Positions 18,239 through 26,403 are shown, counted from the first letter of the stretch. The stretch is DNA of 64,000 nucleotides from Phaeobacter bryozoorum (GCF_041893525.1 NZ_CP169068.1), one strand, 5' to 3'. Notes: a model not told the origin generated them from the sequence alone. Numbers and translations are program-made.

Positions 18239-19870
18239 CTAGATAAGTGTCCAGTTCCCGGTCGCAAAGGCAACATAGGCGATCAGGGCATTTGCCACCA
18301 TATGGGCCAATATGGCGGCCGGTAACCCGCCCCCACGCAGATATAGGGCGCCAAAGATTGCGCCAGCGGCCATACCAAGCGCGAAGCGGTCATGCATCAG
18401 ACCGAACAGAAGGCTGCTGACGACCAAGGCGATAACCGCCCGTAGAACCTGACCCTGCCCGGCCATGCGGCGCAGCAGATACCCGCGAAAGAACAGCTCT
18501 TCGATGATGGGCACCAGAATTATGGTCCCGAGCAGGCGTGTCGCAATCCATAGGGTATCCCGGTGCTCTGTAATGTTGCCACGGCTGATGTCGGGTGTGG
18601 CCATCACGATCCAGACGGCTGCAATTGCGGCCCCGGCGGTGATATCCATAGGGCGTGGCCTGTAGGCCAGCGCCCTAAGGGCAGGCCAGAACAACAGCAA
18701 TGCGGCTGCCATCATTGCGGTACGCAGCGGATATCCGTCGGCAGGTTCTGCCCAGATTGCAGAAACCAATACGCCGCTCAGCATCATCACGACAAAAGGC
18801 ACTATGCTCGCGATCAGCATATCGGCGCGCAGCGGTGGCAGGTCGGCGGTTGCGGCGGCCACCCTAGCGGGGTTGCTCTGCAACCAGCGAGAGCGATGGG
18901 CAATCGCCAGGATCAGCAGCGCAAGACAGGTGAACATCAGCCAGCCGGCATAGCTGTGAAATCCGTTGACCGCATGTTCCGGTGCAATCCAGGCGCCGAT
19001 CAGGATCAGTATAGCGATACGCGCGACATTGAAGCCCCAGCTGAGCAGCAGAGCGGCGGGAAACAGGAACAGCCAATATCGTGTCTGCCTGAGATCGCGG
19101 CCCATCAACAGCGCATAAAGCCCCATAAAGGTCGTGACGAGGGCAAACCCTTCGACGCCTGAGCAGGGTTCGCCGATCTCCACCAGAAAACCGTCGACAC
19201 GGATCAGATGCAACGCCGGATCGGACCAGACAGTGGCACCTGAGTTTTCCAGAACCCATGTCACGAGGAGGAACGTCACCGACGTCAGCGCTTCTATGTT
19301 CCAGATCGGCTCCATCATGCGAGTGATATCGGGCATGACCAGTGCCACAAGAAGCGCCAGGATCAGAGGCAGGCCGCAGCCGCGCAGCCAGACAACCCAA
19401 TCTCGAAGTGGCATCAGGGCCAGCAGACCGCCTAGCCCGGCGATGCCGCCGCCTAGGCAGACCAGAATAAGGGTCGGCGAAATCCATGCGTTGATACCAC
19501 TGGGCCCAAACAGGGCCAGCGGGACCAGCGCGATCAGAAGACCGACGAGGTTCAGGATAACTGCCGATGGGCGTTGCGAGGCGCGCCCGACAAATGCGGC
19601 CAGCGCAGTATAGGCGCTGCGCACCAGCACAAGATAAAGGCTGAGCACGGTCAACAACGCCAGCAAGCGCCCGGCGAGTGATCGCACGGTGGTGCAGGCC
19701 AGATCCGCGCCGGTGAATTTGCAATGCACATTGGCCAGCAGCTGGTAGGCGACCATGACAAGCAACAGCTCGGCAATCGCCAACCCGAGGATCAGGAATA
19801 ACCGTCGGCTGCCCTTGCCCAACACCTGGTCGATAGGGCGCGACGGCTGTGGCTGATCAGATATCGACAT
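18239..19870 (-). CDS. Exosortase E fused to CPBP-type intramembrane protease, VPEID-CTERM system
   Basis: 543 aa, strongly hydrophobic, with many membrane segments. The exosortase part carries GEPCSGVEG (Cys near 236), SWGFNVARIA (Arg near 284) and GFHSYAGW (His near 305), the Cys-Arg-His triad of exosortases. The C-terminal part is a CPBP/Abi (CAAX protease-like) domain with PIIEELFFRGYLLRR (Glu 457-458, Arg 462), FGLMHDRF (His 493) and LAHMVANA (His 523, Asn 527). This fusion matches the family described as exosortase E/protease of the VPEID-CTERM system. It faces the VPEID-CTERM gene tail to tail, and its ATG overlaps the end of mipZ by 14 bases, so it should share the mipZ transcript. 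Confidence 0.93.
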   Translation of the reverse strand: MSISDQPQPSRPIDQVLGKGSRRLFLILGLAIAELLLVMVAYQLLANVHCKFTGADLACTTVRSLAGRLLALLTVLSLYLVLVRSAYTALAAFVGRASQRPSAVILNLVGLLIALVPLALFGPSGINAWISPTLILVCLGGGIAGLGGLLALMPLRDWVVWLRGCGLPLILALLVALVMPDITRMMEPIWNIEALTSVTFLLVTWVLENSGATVWSDPALHLIRVDGFLVEIGEPCSGVEGFALVTTFMGLYALLMGRDLRQTRYWLFLFPAALLLSWGFNVARIAILILIGAWIAPEHAVNGFHSYAGWLMFTCLALLILAIAHRSRWLQSNPARVAAATADLPPLRADMLIASIVPFVVMMLSGVLVSAIWAEPADGYPLRTAMMAAALLLFWPALRALAYRPRPMDITAGAAIAAVWIVMATPDISRGNITEHRDTLWIATRLLGTIILVPIIEELFFRGYLLRRMAGQGQVLRAVIALVVSSLLFGLMHDRFALGMAAGAIFGALYLRGGGLPAAILAHMVANALIAYVAFATGNWTLI

Positions 19871-20666
19871 CCACGCCTGGCAGATTCAGCGATTTCATCA
19901 TGTCGCGCAGTTCCTGCCGTGCCGCGATGTTGGAGATATTCAGCTGTTTGACGCCAATATCCTTGAGGTCCAGCAGGGTCAGCCCGCGCGGAAACAACTC
20001 CCGGAACACCACCCGTTCCGAAAATCCGGGGGCAACGCGGAATCCGATCCGTTTCGAAAGCATGGAAATCGCGCGTTCCATCTTTTCCTTGTTCACCATG
20101 CGCTGAGTGCCAACTCGATTTCGGATCACAATCCAGTCAATTGGTTTCAGGCCAGCCTGCGCGCGCAACTGTCGCGCGTTCCAGACCATTTCGGAATAAA
20201 CGGACGGCCCGGTGATCTTTTCACCCTTTTGGTCAGTATGCGCCAGGAGGTCGAAATCGACAAAACTGTCGTTCAGTGGCGTGATCAGCGTGTCGGCCAG
20301 GGAATGGGCGACCTGACTGAGCCGGGTGTGCGAACCCGGGCAGTCGATCAGGATAAAGTCGTTGTTGGGTTCCAGCTCGGAGACCGCCGCAGACAGCCGG
20401 TGGTCATAGATGTTCTCGCCGGGTTGCAGGCTTTCGGGATCGATTTCGGGCAGCTCATGCAGCTCCACCAGCGGCAGGTCCAGCGCGGCCTTTTCCATGA
20501 ACGCCTTGCGGTTTTCCAGATAGCGCCCCAGTGAACGTTGACGCAAGTCGAGGTCCAGGGCGGCAATCTTGTATCCCAATCGGGCCAGGGTGGTTGCCAC
20601 ATGCATGGAAACGGTGGATTTGCCCGCGCCCCCTTTTTCGTTGCCGACGACAATAATATGCGCCAC
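19857..20666 (-). CDS. mipZ: Division plane positioning ATPase MipZ (ParA family)
   Basis: 269 aa from GTG at 20666 (reads MAHIIVVGNEKGGAGKST), with GGGGGAAG upstream; a TTG five codons earlier is less likely. Deviant Walker A KGGAGKST, the DLDLRQRSLGRYLENR block, FILIDCPG, and MVWNARQLRAQAGLKPIDW, RNRVGTQ and FRELFPRGLTLLDL segments are those of MipZ rather than plasmid ParA. In Caulobacter MipZ forms a gradient from ParB at the origins and inhibits FtsZ away from midcell. A plausible promoter lies 48 bases upstream. The end overlaps the exosortase E gene. Confidence 0.92.
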   Translation of the reverse strand: MAHIIVVGNEKGGAGKSTVSMHVATTLARLGYKIAALDLDLRQRSLGRYLENRKAFMEKAALDLPLVELHELPEIDPESLQPGENIYDHRLSAAVSELEPNNDFILIDCPGSHTRLSQVAHSLADTLITPLNDSFVDFDLLAHTDQKGEKITGPSVYSEMVWNARQLRAQAGLKPIDWIVIRNRVGTQRMVNKEKMERAISMLSKRIGFRVAPGFSERVVFRELFPRGLTLLDLKDIGVKQLNISNIAARQELRDMMKSLNLPGVDVDI

Positions 20667-20713
20667 GTTCGCTTCCCCCAATCACTGCGCAAAATACCGC
20701 GCATTTTGGGATG

Positions 20714-20742
20714 AGTATACTGCCCGCGCAAATCGATGGAAA
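20714..20742 (-). promoter_or_regulatory. Candidate sigma-70 promoter of mipZ-exosortase operon
   Basis: Read on the minus strand: TTTCCA, 17-base spacer, TATACT. The -10 element differs from consensus at one position and the -35 keeps four of six. It lies 48 bases before the mipZ GTG. Confidence 0.4.
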
Positions 20743-20837
20743 GCGGGATATCCGCACGTTAGGCCCTGTTTTAGGGTCTAGGGTTCATCCCGCGTTAACC
20801 GGAGAGGGCGCTGCGCGGGCAGGCGTGGCACCAATAA

Positions 20838-20866
20838 AAAACGCCGCCCAAAATGAGCGGCGTTTT
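20838..20866 (-). terminator. Rho-independent terminator after rpmE
   Basis: AAAACGCCGC and GCGGCGTTTT form a perfect 10-base stem with a 9-base loop, followed on the minus strand by further T-rich sequence (TTATT). It lies 24 bases past the rpmE stop and separates rpmE from mipZ. Confidence 0.85.
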
Positions 20867-20890
20867 CCGAAAGAACAAGACCGGATCGGC

Positions 20891-21112
20891 TTAGAAGCCC
20901 AGGCCTTCGTATTTTTTCTTGAACTTCGATACGCGACCACCGGCGTCCATCAGGCGGGTCGAACCACCGGTCCATGCGGGGTGCACGGTGGGGTCGATGT
21001 CCAGCGAGAGAGTGTCACCCTCTTTGCCCCAGGTGGAGCGCATCTTGAGGATGGTGCCATCGGTCATTTTGACGTCGATGAAGTGGTATTCGGGATGGGT
21101 GTCGGCTTTCAT
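20891..21112 (-). CDS. rpmE: 50S ribosomal protein L31
   Basis: 73 aa beginning MKADTHPEYHFIDVKMTDGT with RSTWGKEGDTLSLDIDP and HPAWTG, typical of alphaproteobacterial L31. The zinc-binding Cys residues of C+ L31 are absent, so this is a zinc-independent form. It follows rplS at 11 bases and ends at a strong terminator, closing the rplS-rpmE transcript. Confidence 0.96.
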   Translation of the reverse strand: MKADTHPEYHFIDVKMTDGTILKMRSTWGKEGDTLSLDIDPTVHPAWTGGSTRLMDAGGRVSKFKKKYEGLGF

Positions 21113-21123
21113 GATACCACTCC

Positions 21124-21495
21124 TTACGCTTTGGCTTTGTAGTTTGTATCTTCTGCAATCCGTGCGGATTTACCGCGACGGGCGCGCAGATAGTACAGTT
21201 TCGCACGGCGAACACGGCCGCGGCGCACAACAGTGATGCTGTCGATGTTGGTCGAGTGCAGCGGGAAAACACGCTCCACACCTTCGCCAAACGAAATCTT
21301 GCGAACGGTGAACGAACCGGCGATGCCGGAGCCATTCTTGCGGCTGATGCAGACACCTTCGTAGTTCTGCACGCGCGAGCGGCTGCCTTCGGTCACTTTG
21401 TAGCCAACGCGGATGGTGTCACCGGCTTTGAAATCGGGGATCTCTTTCCCCAGGGCGGCAACTTGTTCCGCCTCCAACTGTGCGATCAGATCCAT
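21124..21495 (-). CDS. rplS: 50S ribosomal protein L19
   Basis: 123 aa from ATG at 21495 with AGGAGA upstream; the longer frame to 21531 is rejected. The sequence contains DFKAGDTIRVGYKVTEG, RVQNYEGVCISRKN, FPLHSTNIDSITVVRRG and AKLYYLRARRGKSARI, the L19 signature. It lies in the classic rpsP-rimM-trmD-rplS order, here with insertions, and is followed by rpmE. Confidence 0.97.
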   Translation of the reverse strand: MDLIAQLEAEQVAALGKEIPDFKAGDTIRVGYKVTEGSRSRVQNYEGVCISRKNGSGIAGSFTVRKISFGEGVERVFPLHSTNIDSITVVRRGRVRRAKLYYLRARRGKSARIAEDTNYKAKA

Positions 21496-21794
21496 CGCAG
21501 GTCTCCTATGGTTGCTCGTGGTTTTGTCCACGAAGTTTTGCGCGGTTGCGAGAGCTCTTGGTCTTCATCGGGTCCCGCCATTTGCAGCCCGCCAGAGATC
21601 GTCCCGTTCTTTCCTGAGAGCGAGCTGACATCCCCCCAGATTGCCGAAGAAGGCGGGTCGGAGGTTTCATGATGCAACAGCACACCGGTCCATAGACGCA
21701 AAAGCAAATCCAGACAGGGGCCTTCTATGCCTGTTTTGCTGGCGGATCAAGAGCCCAGGTTCAGTCTGGGACCGGCCTGTCCACTTGCGGGCGC
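21496..21794. other. Intergenic spacer rplS-trmD
   Basis: 299 bases between trmD and rplS on the same strand. No open frame of note and no tRNA-like sequence. An imperfect dyad (GCAAA..CAGG / CCTG..TTTGC, about 21701-21742) could be a weak attenuator. The length suggests rplS has its own promoter, but none stands out. Confidence 0.4.
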
Positions 21795-22595
21795 TCACTC
21801 GGCCTTTTTGCGGTTCAGAAAGGCCTGCCAAAGGTCAGGGCGCCGCGCCTGCGTGATCTCTTCGCTCATTTTCTGGCGCCATTCAGCGATCTTGCCGTGA
21901 TGGCCGGACATCAGAACATCAGGTATGGGGTGACCCTTCCAGTCTGCCGGGCGGGTGTATTGCGGGTGCTCGAGCAAGCCTGAGGAGAAGCTCTCTTCCT
22001 CGGCAGAGGCTTGGTTGCCCAAGACGCCTGGGATCAGCCGAACGGTGGCATCAATCATGGCTTGGGCGGCAATCTCGCCGCCGGTCATCACAAAATCTCC
22101 AAGGGAGACTTCCTGAATGCCATAGTGCTGCAAGACGCGCTCGTCGACACCCTCGAATCTCCCGCAGAGCAAGGTGACCCCGTCGCAGCGTGCGAGGTTC
22201 TGCATCAACGCCTGATCCATCCGGCGACCGCGCGGAGACAGATAGATCAGGGGCCAGTTACCGGAGGTGCCTGTCATTGTGTGTTCAATAGCGTTGCCAA
22301 GAACGTCGGCCCGCAGGACCATGCCGGCGCCGCCACCTGCCGGAGTGTCATCGACATTGCGATGCTTACCGATGCCGAATTGGCGCAGGTCAATGGTTTC
22401 CAGCTGCCATAACCCTTCCTGCAACGCCTTTCCGGTCAGGCTTTCGCCAAGTATGCCGGGGAAGGCATTCGGGAACAGCGTCATGATCTTGGCCTTCCAG
22501 ACGCCGACCAGATCCGGCGTCGGCGTCATCAGCTCGCGCGGTTTAAATGAGGGGCGAATGGCTTTGCGGCCATGAGATTTGTTTTGTGCACTCAT
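21795..22595 (-). CDS. trmD: tRNA (guanine-37-N1)-methyltransferase TrmD
   Basis: 266 aa. Knot-forming SPOUT methyltransferase motifs are present: AGGGAGMVLRADVL, LIYLSPRGRRMDQ, LLCGRFEGVDERV, VSLGDFVMTGGE and EHPQYTRPADWKG. The N-terminal extension with KSHGRKAIRPSFKPRELM matches other Rhodobacteraceae TrmD proteins as I remember them, so the ATG at 22595 was kept although no clear Shine-Dalgarno precedes it. It methylates G37 of tRNAs and prevents frameshifting. Its usual neighbour rimM is separated from it by a divergent kinase gene. Confidence 0.96.
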   Translation of the reverse strand: MSAQNKSHGRKAIRPSFKPRELMTPTPDLVGVWKAKIMTLFPNAFPGILGESLTGKALQEGLWQLETIDLRQFGIGKHRNVDDTPAGGGAGMVLRADVLGNAIEHTMTGTSGNWPLIYLSPRGRRMDQALMQNLARCDGVTLLCGRFEGVDERVLQHYGIQEVSLGDFVMTGGEIAAQAMIDATVRLIPGVLGNQASAEEESFSSGLLEHPQYTRPADWKGHPIPDVLMSGHHGKIAEWRQKMSEEITQARRPDLWQAFLNRKKAE

Positions 22596-22650
22596 GTGGT
22601 GCTGTTTAATCCAGTTAGAACGACACGCAATAAAAAGCTTTGGTGTTTGG

Positions 22651-23691
22651 ATGAATTCGGAAATGGCCCTTATTGTTACCGACCGTGAGTATCAGGCCGC
22701 AATCGACGATGTGCAGGCGCGCGCAAAAGCGTTCTGGCCACGTATTGCGTCGGATCTAGGTCTGCCGCCCCATGGGGTCAGTTTTCGCAGACTACAGGTG
22801 CATAGTCGGCGCCAACACTGTCGCAGTGTGCTCGAGGTCAAAACGGCCAGTGGGCAAAGCTATGTCTTGAGGGCGGTTTTTGACGAAGCCAACGCCGCGC
22901 GGCAGATCAGGTTTCTTGACCGGCATCAGCAAGCGGCGCTTGGCCTGCAATCGGTCTGCAGTGTGTCATCGCCTGACGTGCTGTGGCGAGATCAAGATAG
23001 TGCTGTGGTTTTGATGGACTTTGTCCAAGGGGATACCGCCTACCGCGAGCTGGCTATGACCGAATACGGGTTTGGTGACCGGGCAGAGGTTCTTCGACGG
23101 ATTGGACATGCGGTCGCTGAATTGCACAGGGTTTCGGATGCCGGAGATATGCAATTCTGGCCAAAACCGTTTCTGAAACAGGTCTCAGCGCGGGCGGAGG
23201 CGGTACGTGCCGGGGAGTTCCAGGTCTTGAAGCCCAAGAGGTACCTGGGCCTCTGCGCGCTGCTTCACCGGGAGGCACGGCGCGCCCGTGCACAGACATT
23301 TCGTGGTGCATTGGAGCATGGAGATCTTCATCTACGCAATATCTTGATGTGCGATGGTGAGGTGTCATTCATTGACTATTCAAACCACGACGGAACATTC
23401 CCGCAGCGCGATATTGCCGATATCTGGTTGTCCAACTGCCCCGACCACCTGGCTGCAGAAGGGCGCGCGCCTGGTTTCGGAGGTGTTGCCAAAGCCGATT
23501 GGGCAGCATTTGAGGACGGCTATGGTGCAGAACTGACGACGGATCCGATCTTTAGGTTCTTCTTTACTTGGCGCCTGTTCAAGCTGTGGTCAGCGCTGGG
23601 CGGCAAACTATCGGAGCCGCGACAGAGAACAAAGGATCTCGGGGTCGCTGTTGAACATGTGCTGGAGCAGCTGTTGGCAGCTGAAGGCTGA
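22651..23691 (+). CDS. APH-like phosphotransferase (aminoglycoside/choline kinase fold)
   Basis: 346 aa from ATG at 22651; an ATG at 22663 is equally possible. The kinase signature is clear: ALEHGDLHLRNILMCDGEVSFIDYSNHDGT, with catalytic HGDLHxxN and the DxD-like metal Asp in FIDYS. The N-lobe (SYVLRAVFDEANAARQIRFL) carries a likely ATP-binding region. Substrate unknown; such proteins phosphorylate small molecules, and resistance should not be assumed. It lies on the opposite strand between trmD and rimM, ending 5 bases from the rimM stop, and so splits an otherwise conserved translation operon. Confidence 0.85.
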   Translation: MNSEMALIVTDREYQAAIDDVQARAKAFWPRIASDLGLPPHGVSFRRLQVHSRRQHCRSVLEVKTASGQSYVLRAVFDEANAARQIRFLDRHQQAALGLQSVCSVSSPDVLWRDQDSAVVLMDFVQGDTAYRELAMTEYGFGDRAEVLRRIGHAVAELHRVSDAGDMQFWPKPFLKQVSARAEAVRAGEFQVLKPKRYLGLCALLHREARRARAQTFRGALEHGDLHLRNILMCDGEVSFIDYSNHDGTFPQRDIADIWLSNCPDHLAAEGRAPGFGGVAKADWAAFEDGYGAELTTDPIFRFFFTWRLFKLWSALGGKLSEPRQRTKDLGVAVEHVLEQLLAAEG

Positions 23692-23696
23692 CGGGC

Positions 23697-24200
23697 TCAG
23701 AATACGCCGTCCGGCGGGTCTGCGATGATGCGTCCGCTGGCAAGATCGACCGTCGGCACCGCAGCCAGTGTAAAGGGCAGCAATACTGTTTTGCTGTCTG
23801 CCGGGAGGGCGACTTCCAGAAGATCACTGGCGCCGTGGTTCTGCACAGATTTCACGGTCCCCAGCAGGGTCCCGCCGGTGTCGTACACCTCCAGCCCCAT
23901 CAGATCGGTGTGGTAGTATTCATCATCCGGCAGGCTCGGCAGACGGTTACGCGGTGCAAACAGGCGGACCCCCTTTAGAGTATCGGCCTGCTCCTTGGTC
24001 TCGATTCCGCCGATACGGGCGGTAAACCCGTTCTTGATGGCGCGGACCAAGGTGATCGTATAGGTCTGGCTGCCGTCTTCGGTGCTGAGCGGGGAATAGT
24101 CTTCGATATCCTCGGGCATCGCACAAAAGCTCTTCAGCCGCACTTCGCCCCGCACTCCGTACGAGCCGGAAATGGCACCAACGCAAATCTGCTCAGTCAT
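23697..24200 (-). CDS. rimM: Ribosome maturation factor RimM
   Basis: 167 aa. The N-terminal RimM domain begins ICVGAISGSYGVRGEVRLKSF, and the PRC-barrel part includes DDEYYHTDLMGLEVYD and LLEVALPADSKTVLLPF. RimM binds S19 and assists 30S head assembly. ATG overlaps the stop of the preceding 48-codon gene by 4 bases (ATGA). It belongs with rpsP upstream and trmD downstream functionally. Confidence 0.96.
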   Translation of the reverse strand: MTEQICVGAISGSYGVRGEVRLKSFCAMPEDIEDYSPLSTEDGSQTYTITLVRAIKNGFTARIGGIETKEQADTLKGVRLFAPRNRLPSLPDDEYYHTDLMGLEVYDTGGTLLGTVKSVQNHGASDLLEVALPADSKTVLLPFTLAAVPTVDLASGRIIADPPDGVF

Positions 24201-24343
24201 TCAGTCCATCCTTTGCAGAACCGCGCAGCAGTCCAAGTGCCGCCCGCGAGTCCGCAGCGTTCTGTTTGGTAATTGCGTTCATATAGAACGCCTGCGGTAA
24301 AGGCGATCAGAACAAAAACCGCAAGCCGTATCAATCGCCACAT
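24197..24343 (-). CDS. Small single-pass membrane protein
   Basis: 48 aa from ATG at 24343: MWRLIRLAVFVLIAFTAGVL forms one transmembrane helix, followed by ERNYQTERCGLAGGTWTAAR with two Cys residues in the tail. It starts 7 bases after the bluB stop and overlaps rimM by 4 bases, the geometry of a real coupled gene. The tail, probably periplasmic, could be a structural or quality-control factor. No family is recognised with certainty. Confidence 0.65.
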   Translation of the reverse strand: MWRLIRLAVFVLIAFTAGVLYERNYQTERCGLAGGTWTAARFCKGWTE

Positions 24344-24350
24344 GGGCGGA

Positions 24351-24992
24351 TTACCGAGTTTCGATCGGCAATGCGTTGCGACGGGTTTCCCAACCCAGTT
24401 GTTCCAGTTCGGGCGTCTTGGACATCCGCTCCGGGTGACCAACACAGAAATAGCCGATCAGCTGCCAGTCCGCTGGCACATCCAGATCCCTGTTCAACCG
24501 TTGTGGTTCAAGGATGGATACCCAGCCCAGCCCCAGCCCTTCGGCGCGCAAGGCCAGCCAGAACAGAGTCACGGCGGTGACCACCGAATAGCGACGCATC
24601 TCCGGCATGGTGCCGGCGCCCAGCTTGTGACCTTTTGTGGTGGAATCGTCGCAGTAGATCGCCAACTGAACCGGTGCTTCGCGCATGCCGGAAAGCTTCA
24701 GTTTGGCGTAGCGTTCGGCCTTGGCTTCGGAGAAACCCGCTAGCGCTTCGGCGTTTGCGCTTTCAAAATTGGCAAGTGCGGCGGCCCGGGCTGCGTCACT
24801 TTCGACGCGAATGACCCGCCATGGTTCGCTGAGACCCACGGAGGGAGCCAGCTGAATGGTGTCGAGACAGCGCGCAAGCACTGTCTCGTCCACCGGATCA
24901 GAGCGGAACCGGCGCACATCGCGCCGGACACGCATCAACAGATCAAGTTGCATGCGGAAGTCTTCAGAGAATGAATTGTCCCGCATGTTCAT
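24351..24992 (-). CDS. bluB: 5,6-dimethylbenzimidazole synthase BluB
   Basis: 213 aa from ATG at 24992, with GGAG seven bases upstream inside the rpsP end; the open frame extends 64 codons further through rpsP and is discarded. Nitroreductase-fold motifs: RRDVRRFRSDPVDE, LAPSVGLSEPWRVIRV, SGMREAPVQLAIYCDD and GLGLGWVSILEP. This is BluB, which converts FMNH2 and oxygen into the lower ligand of vitamin B12. It is consistent with the cbiB and cobC genes elsewhere in the window. Confidence 0.9.
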   Translation of the reverse strand: MNMRDNSFSEDFRMQLDLLMRVRRDVRRFRSDPVDETVLARCLDTIQLAPSVGLSEPWRVIRVESDAARAAALANFESANAEALAGFSEAKAERYAKLKLSGMREAPVQLAIYCDDSTTKGHKLGAGTMPEMRRYSVVTAVTLFWLALRAEGLGLGWVSILEPQRLNRDLDVPADWQLIGYFCVGHPERMSKTPELEQLGWETRRNALPIETR

Positions 24993-24996
24993 CAAC

Positions 24997-25356
24997 TTAC
25001 TCCGCTTCTGCAGTCGCTTCAGCAGCTTTGGCTGCTTTCTCTTCAGCACGTTCCTGGGCTTTCTTGCCCGGGGTGCCTTTCTTAGGGTTGTTGCGTTCAA
25101 CCTTAGCGCGTACGCCGGCGGATTCCAACATGCGAGCGATACGATCTGTGGGCTGGGCGCCCTGGTCCAGCCAGTGCTGCACACGCTCCATGTCCATTTT
25201 CACGCGCTCTTCGCTGTCTTTCGGCAGCAGCGGGTTGTAGGTGCCCAGCTTTTCGATGAAGCGACCATCGCGCGGCATGCGGCTGTCGGCAGCCACGATG
25301 CGGTAGAAGGGACGCTTTTTCGAGCCGCCGCGGGCCAGACGAATTTTCATTGCCAT
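24997..25356 (-). CDS. rpsP: 30S ribosomal protein S16
   Basis: 119 aa, starting MAMKIRLARGGSKKRPFYR, with GGAG upstream. YRIVAADSRMPRDGRFIEKLG and YNPLLPKDSEERVKMD are diagnostic. The C-terminal 30 residues are an Ala/Glu/Lys-rich extension (AEEKAAKAAEATAEAE), common in alphaproteobacterial S16. The bluB start lies 5 bases past the stop. Confidence 0.97.
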   Translation of the reverse strand: MAMKIRLARGGSKKRPFYRIVAADSRMPRDGRFIEKLGTYNPLLPKDSEERVKMDMERVQHWLDQGAQPTDRIARMLESAGVRAKVERNNPKKGTPGKKAQERAEEKAAKAAEATAEAE

Positions 25357-25397
25357 GGGTTCAGTCTCCTTTAATGGCGTTTGCAGGGAAGTCCCTG

Positions 25398-25706
25398 TTA
25401 TTCCTGGTGTTTCTTGTGGTGTCGGATGACTTCCTGAATAATGAAATTCAGGAAAGCCTTGGCGAAATCGGGGTCCAGGTCGGCCTGTTTCGCCAGGTCT
25501 TCGAGCCGTGCGATCTGCGCTGTCTCACGCGTCGGATCGGACGGGGGAAGGTCGTGTTCTGCCTTGAGTCGGCCCACCGCCTGGGTGTGCTTGAACCGCT
25601 CGCCCAACGTGTAGACGAGGATCGCATCGAGGCGATCAATACTCTCGCGGTGGCCTTTCAGCAACGCCGCTGCGCGGGCGACGGGATCTTGAGTCTCTGT
25701 CGTCAT
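25398..25706 (-). CDS. Chorismate mutase, AroQ class
   Basis: 102 aa from ATG at 25706 with GGAG six bases upstream (a GTG at 25718 is the alternative). All-helical AroQ fold: LLKGHRESIDRLDAILVYTL, ERFKHTQAVGRLKAEHDLPP and FLNFIIQEVIRHHKKHQE; the Arg and Lys residues of helix 1 and the loop (R, K, D) fit the active site. It converts chorismate to prephenate. Its position between ffh/GNAT genes and rpsP is common in Rhodobacterales. Confidence 0.88.
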   Translation of the reverse strand: MTTETQDPVARAAALLKGHRESIDRLDAILVYTLGERFKHTQAVGRLKAEHDLPPSDPTRETAQIARLEDLAKQADLDPDFAKAFLNFIIQEVIRHHKKHQE

Positions 25707-25763
25707 TTCTGGCTCCACAAGGCAATGAAGGCATATCGCATCAGGCAGCGTTGGGTGAATAGA

Positions 25764-26366
25764 TCAGTCAAGCGCCCAACCCTCCGGTTTGAACATGGGA
25801 TCTGCGTAGTGGCTTATCTCCATCTCGATCCCATGGGACAACTGGCTGTTTTTGAGCGCTTCTGGTGCGGGATGCCTGTAGACGGCGTCGTTGCCATCAA
25901 TGGTTGCGGCGTCCTGGTCCTTCTTGGCACCCAGCCGTTCGGCAAGACGGATCGAATCCAGGTTCTTGGGGTCAATATAGCTGACCGCCCCATCCCAGCC
26001 GAGCGTATTGTAATAGTAGTTCCGTGCCGCGTGGGTTGCTTCCAGCGCATAGCCTTTACCTGCTGCATCGGGCCAGATGATCCAGGCGATCTCACGCTCG
26101 GGCCAGCCAGCAGGCATCCAGCCACCGGCCATGCCGTAAGTTTCCTCGGTGGTCTTATCGTGGATCATCCACATGCCAAAGCCACGCACCTGCCAGTGGC
26201 CGATTTCGGCGGCATAGAGCATCCAGGCCTCATAGGGGTTCAGTGGACCGCCCATGAAACGCGCACGATAGGAACTGAACGTGGCTTTGAAGTCGGGATA
26301 ATCCACGGCTTCCGGGCCACGTAGAATCAGGCGCTTGGTTTCGATTACGGGGATGGACGATGGCAT
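25764..26366 (-). CDS. GNAT family N-acetyltransferase (third of cluster)
   Basis: 200 aa from ATG at 26366. Begins IPVIETKRLILRGPEAVDY, the N-terminus of RimJ/RimL-like acetyltransferases. The acetyl-CoA binding loop reads WPDAAGKGYALEATHAA (Q/RxxGxG/A type, with GKGYA), followed by PKNLDSIRLAERLGAK. Substrate unknown. One of three intact GNAT genes plus a fragment arranged in line between ffh and the chorismate mutase gene, apparently from tandem duplication. Confidence 0.88.
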   Translation of the reverse strand: MPSSIPVIETKRLILRGPEAVDYPDFKATFSSYRARFMGGPLNPYEAWMLYAAEIGHWQVRGFGMWMIHDKTTEETYGMAGGWMPAGWPEREIAWIIWPDAAGKGYALEATHAARNYYYNTLGWDGAVSYIDPKNLDSIRLAERLGAKKDQDAATIDGNDAVYRHPAPEALKNSQLSHGIEMEISHYADPMFKPEGWALD

Positions 26367-26403
26367 CAGATGCCCCCCGCGCTGAAGTCGCAGTGGCAAT
26401 AGA

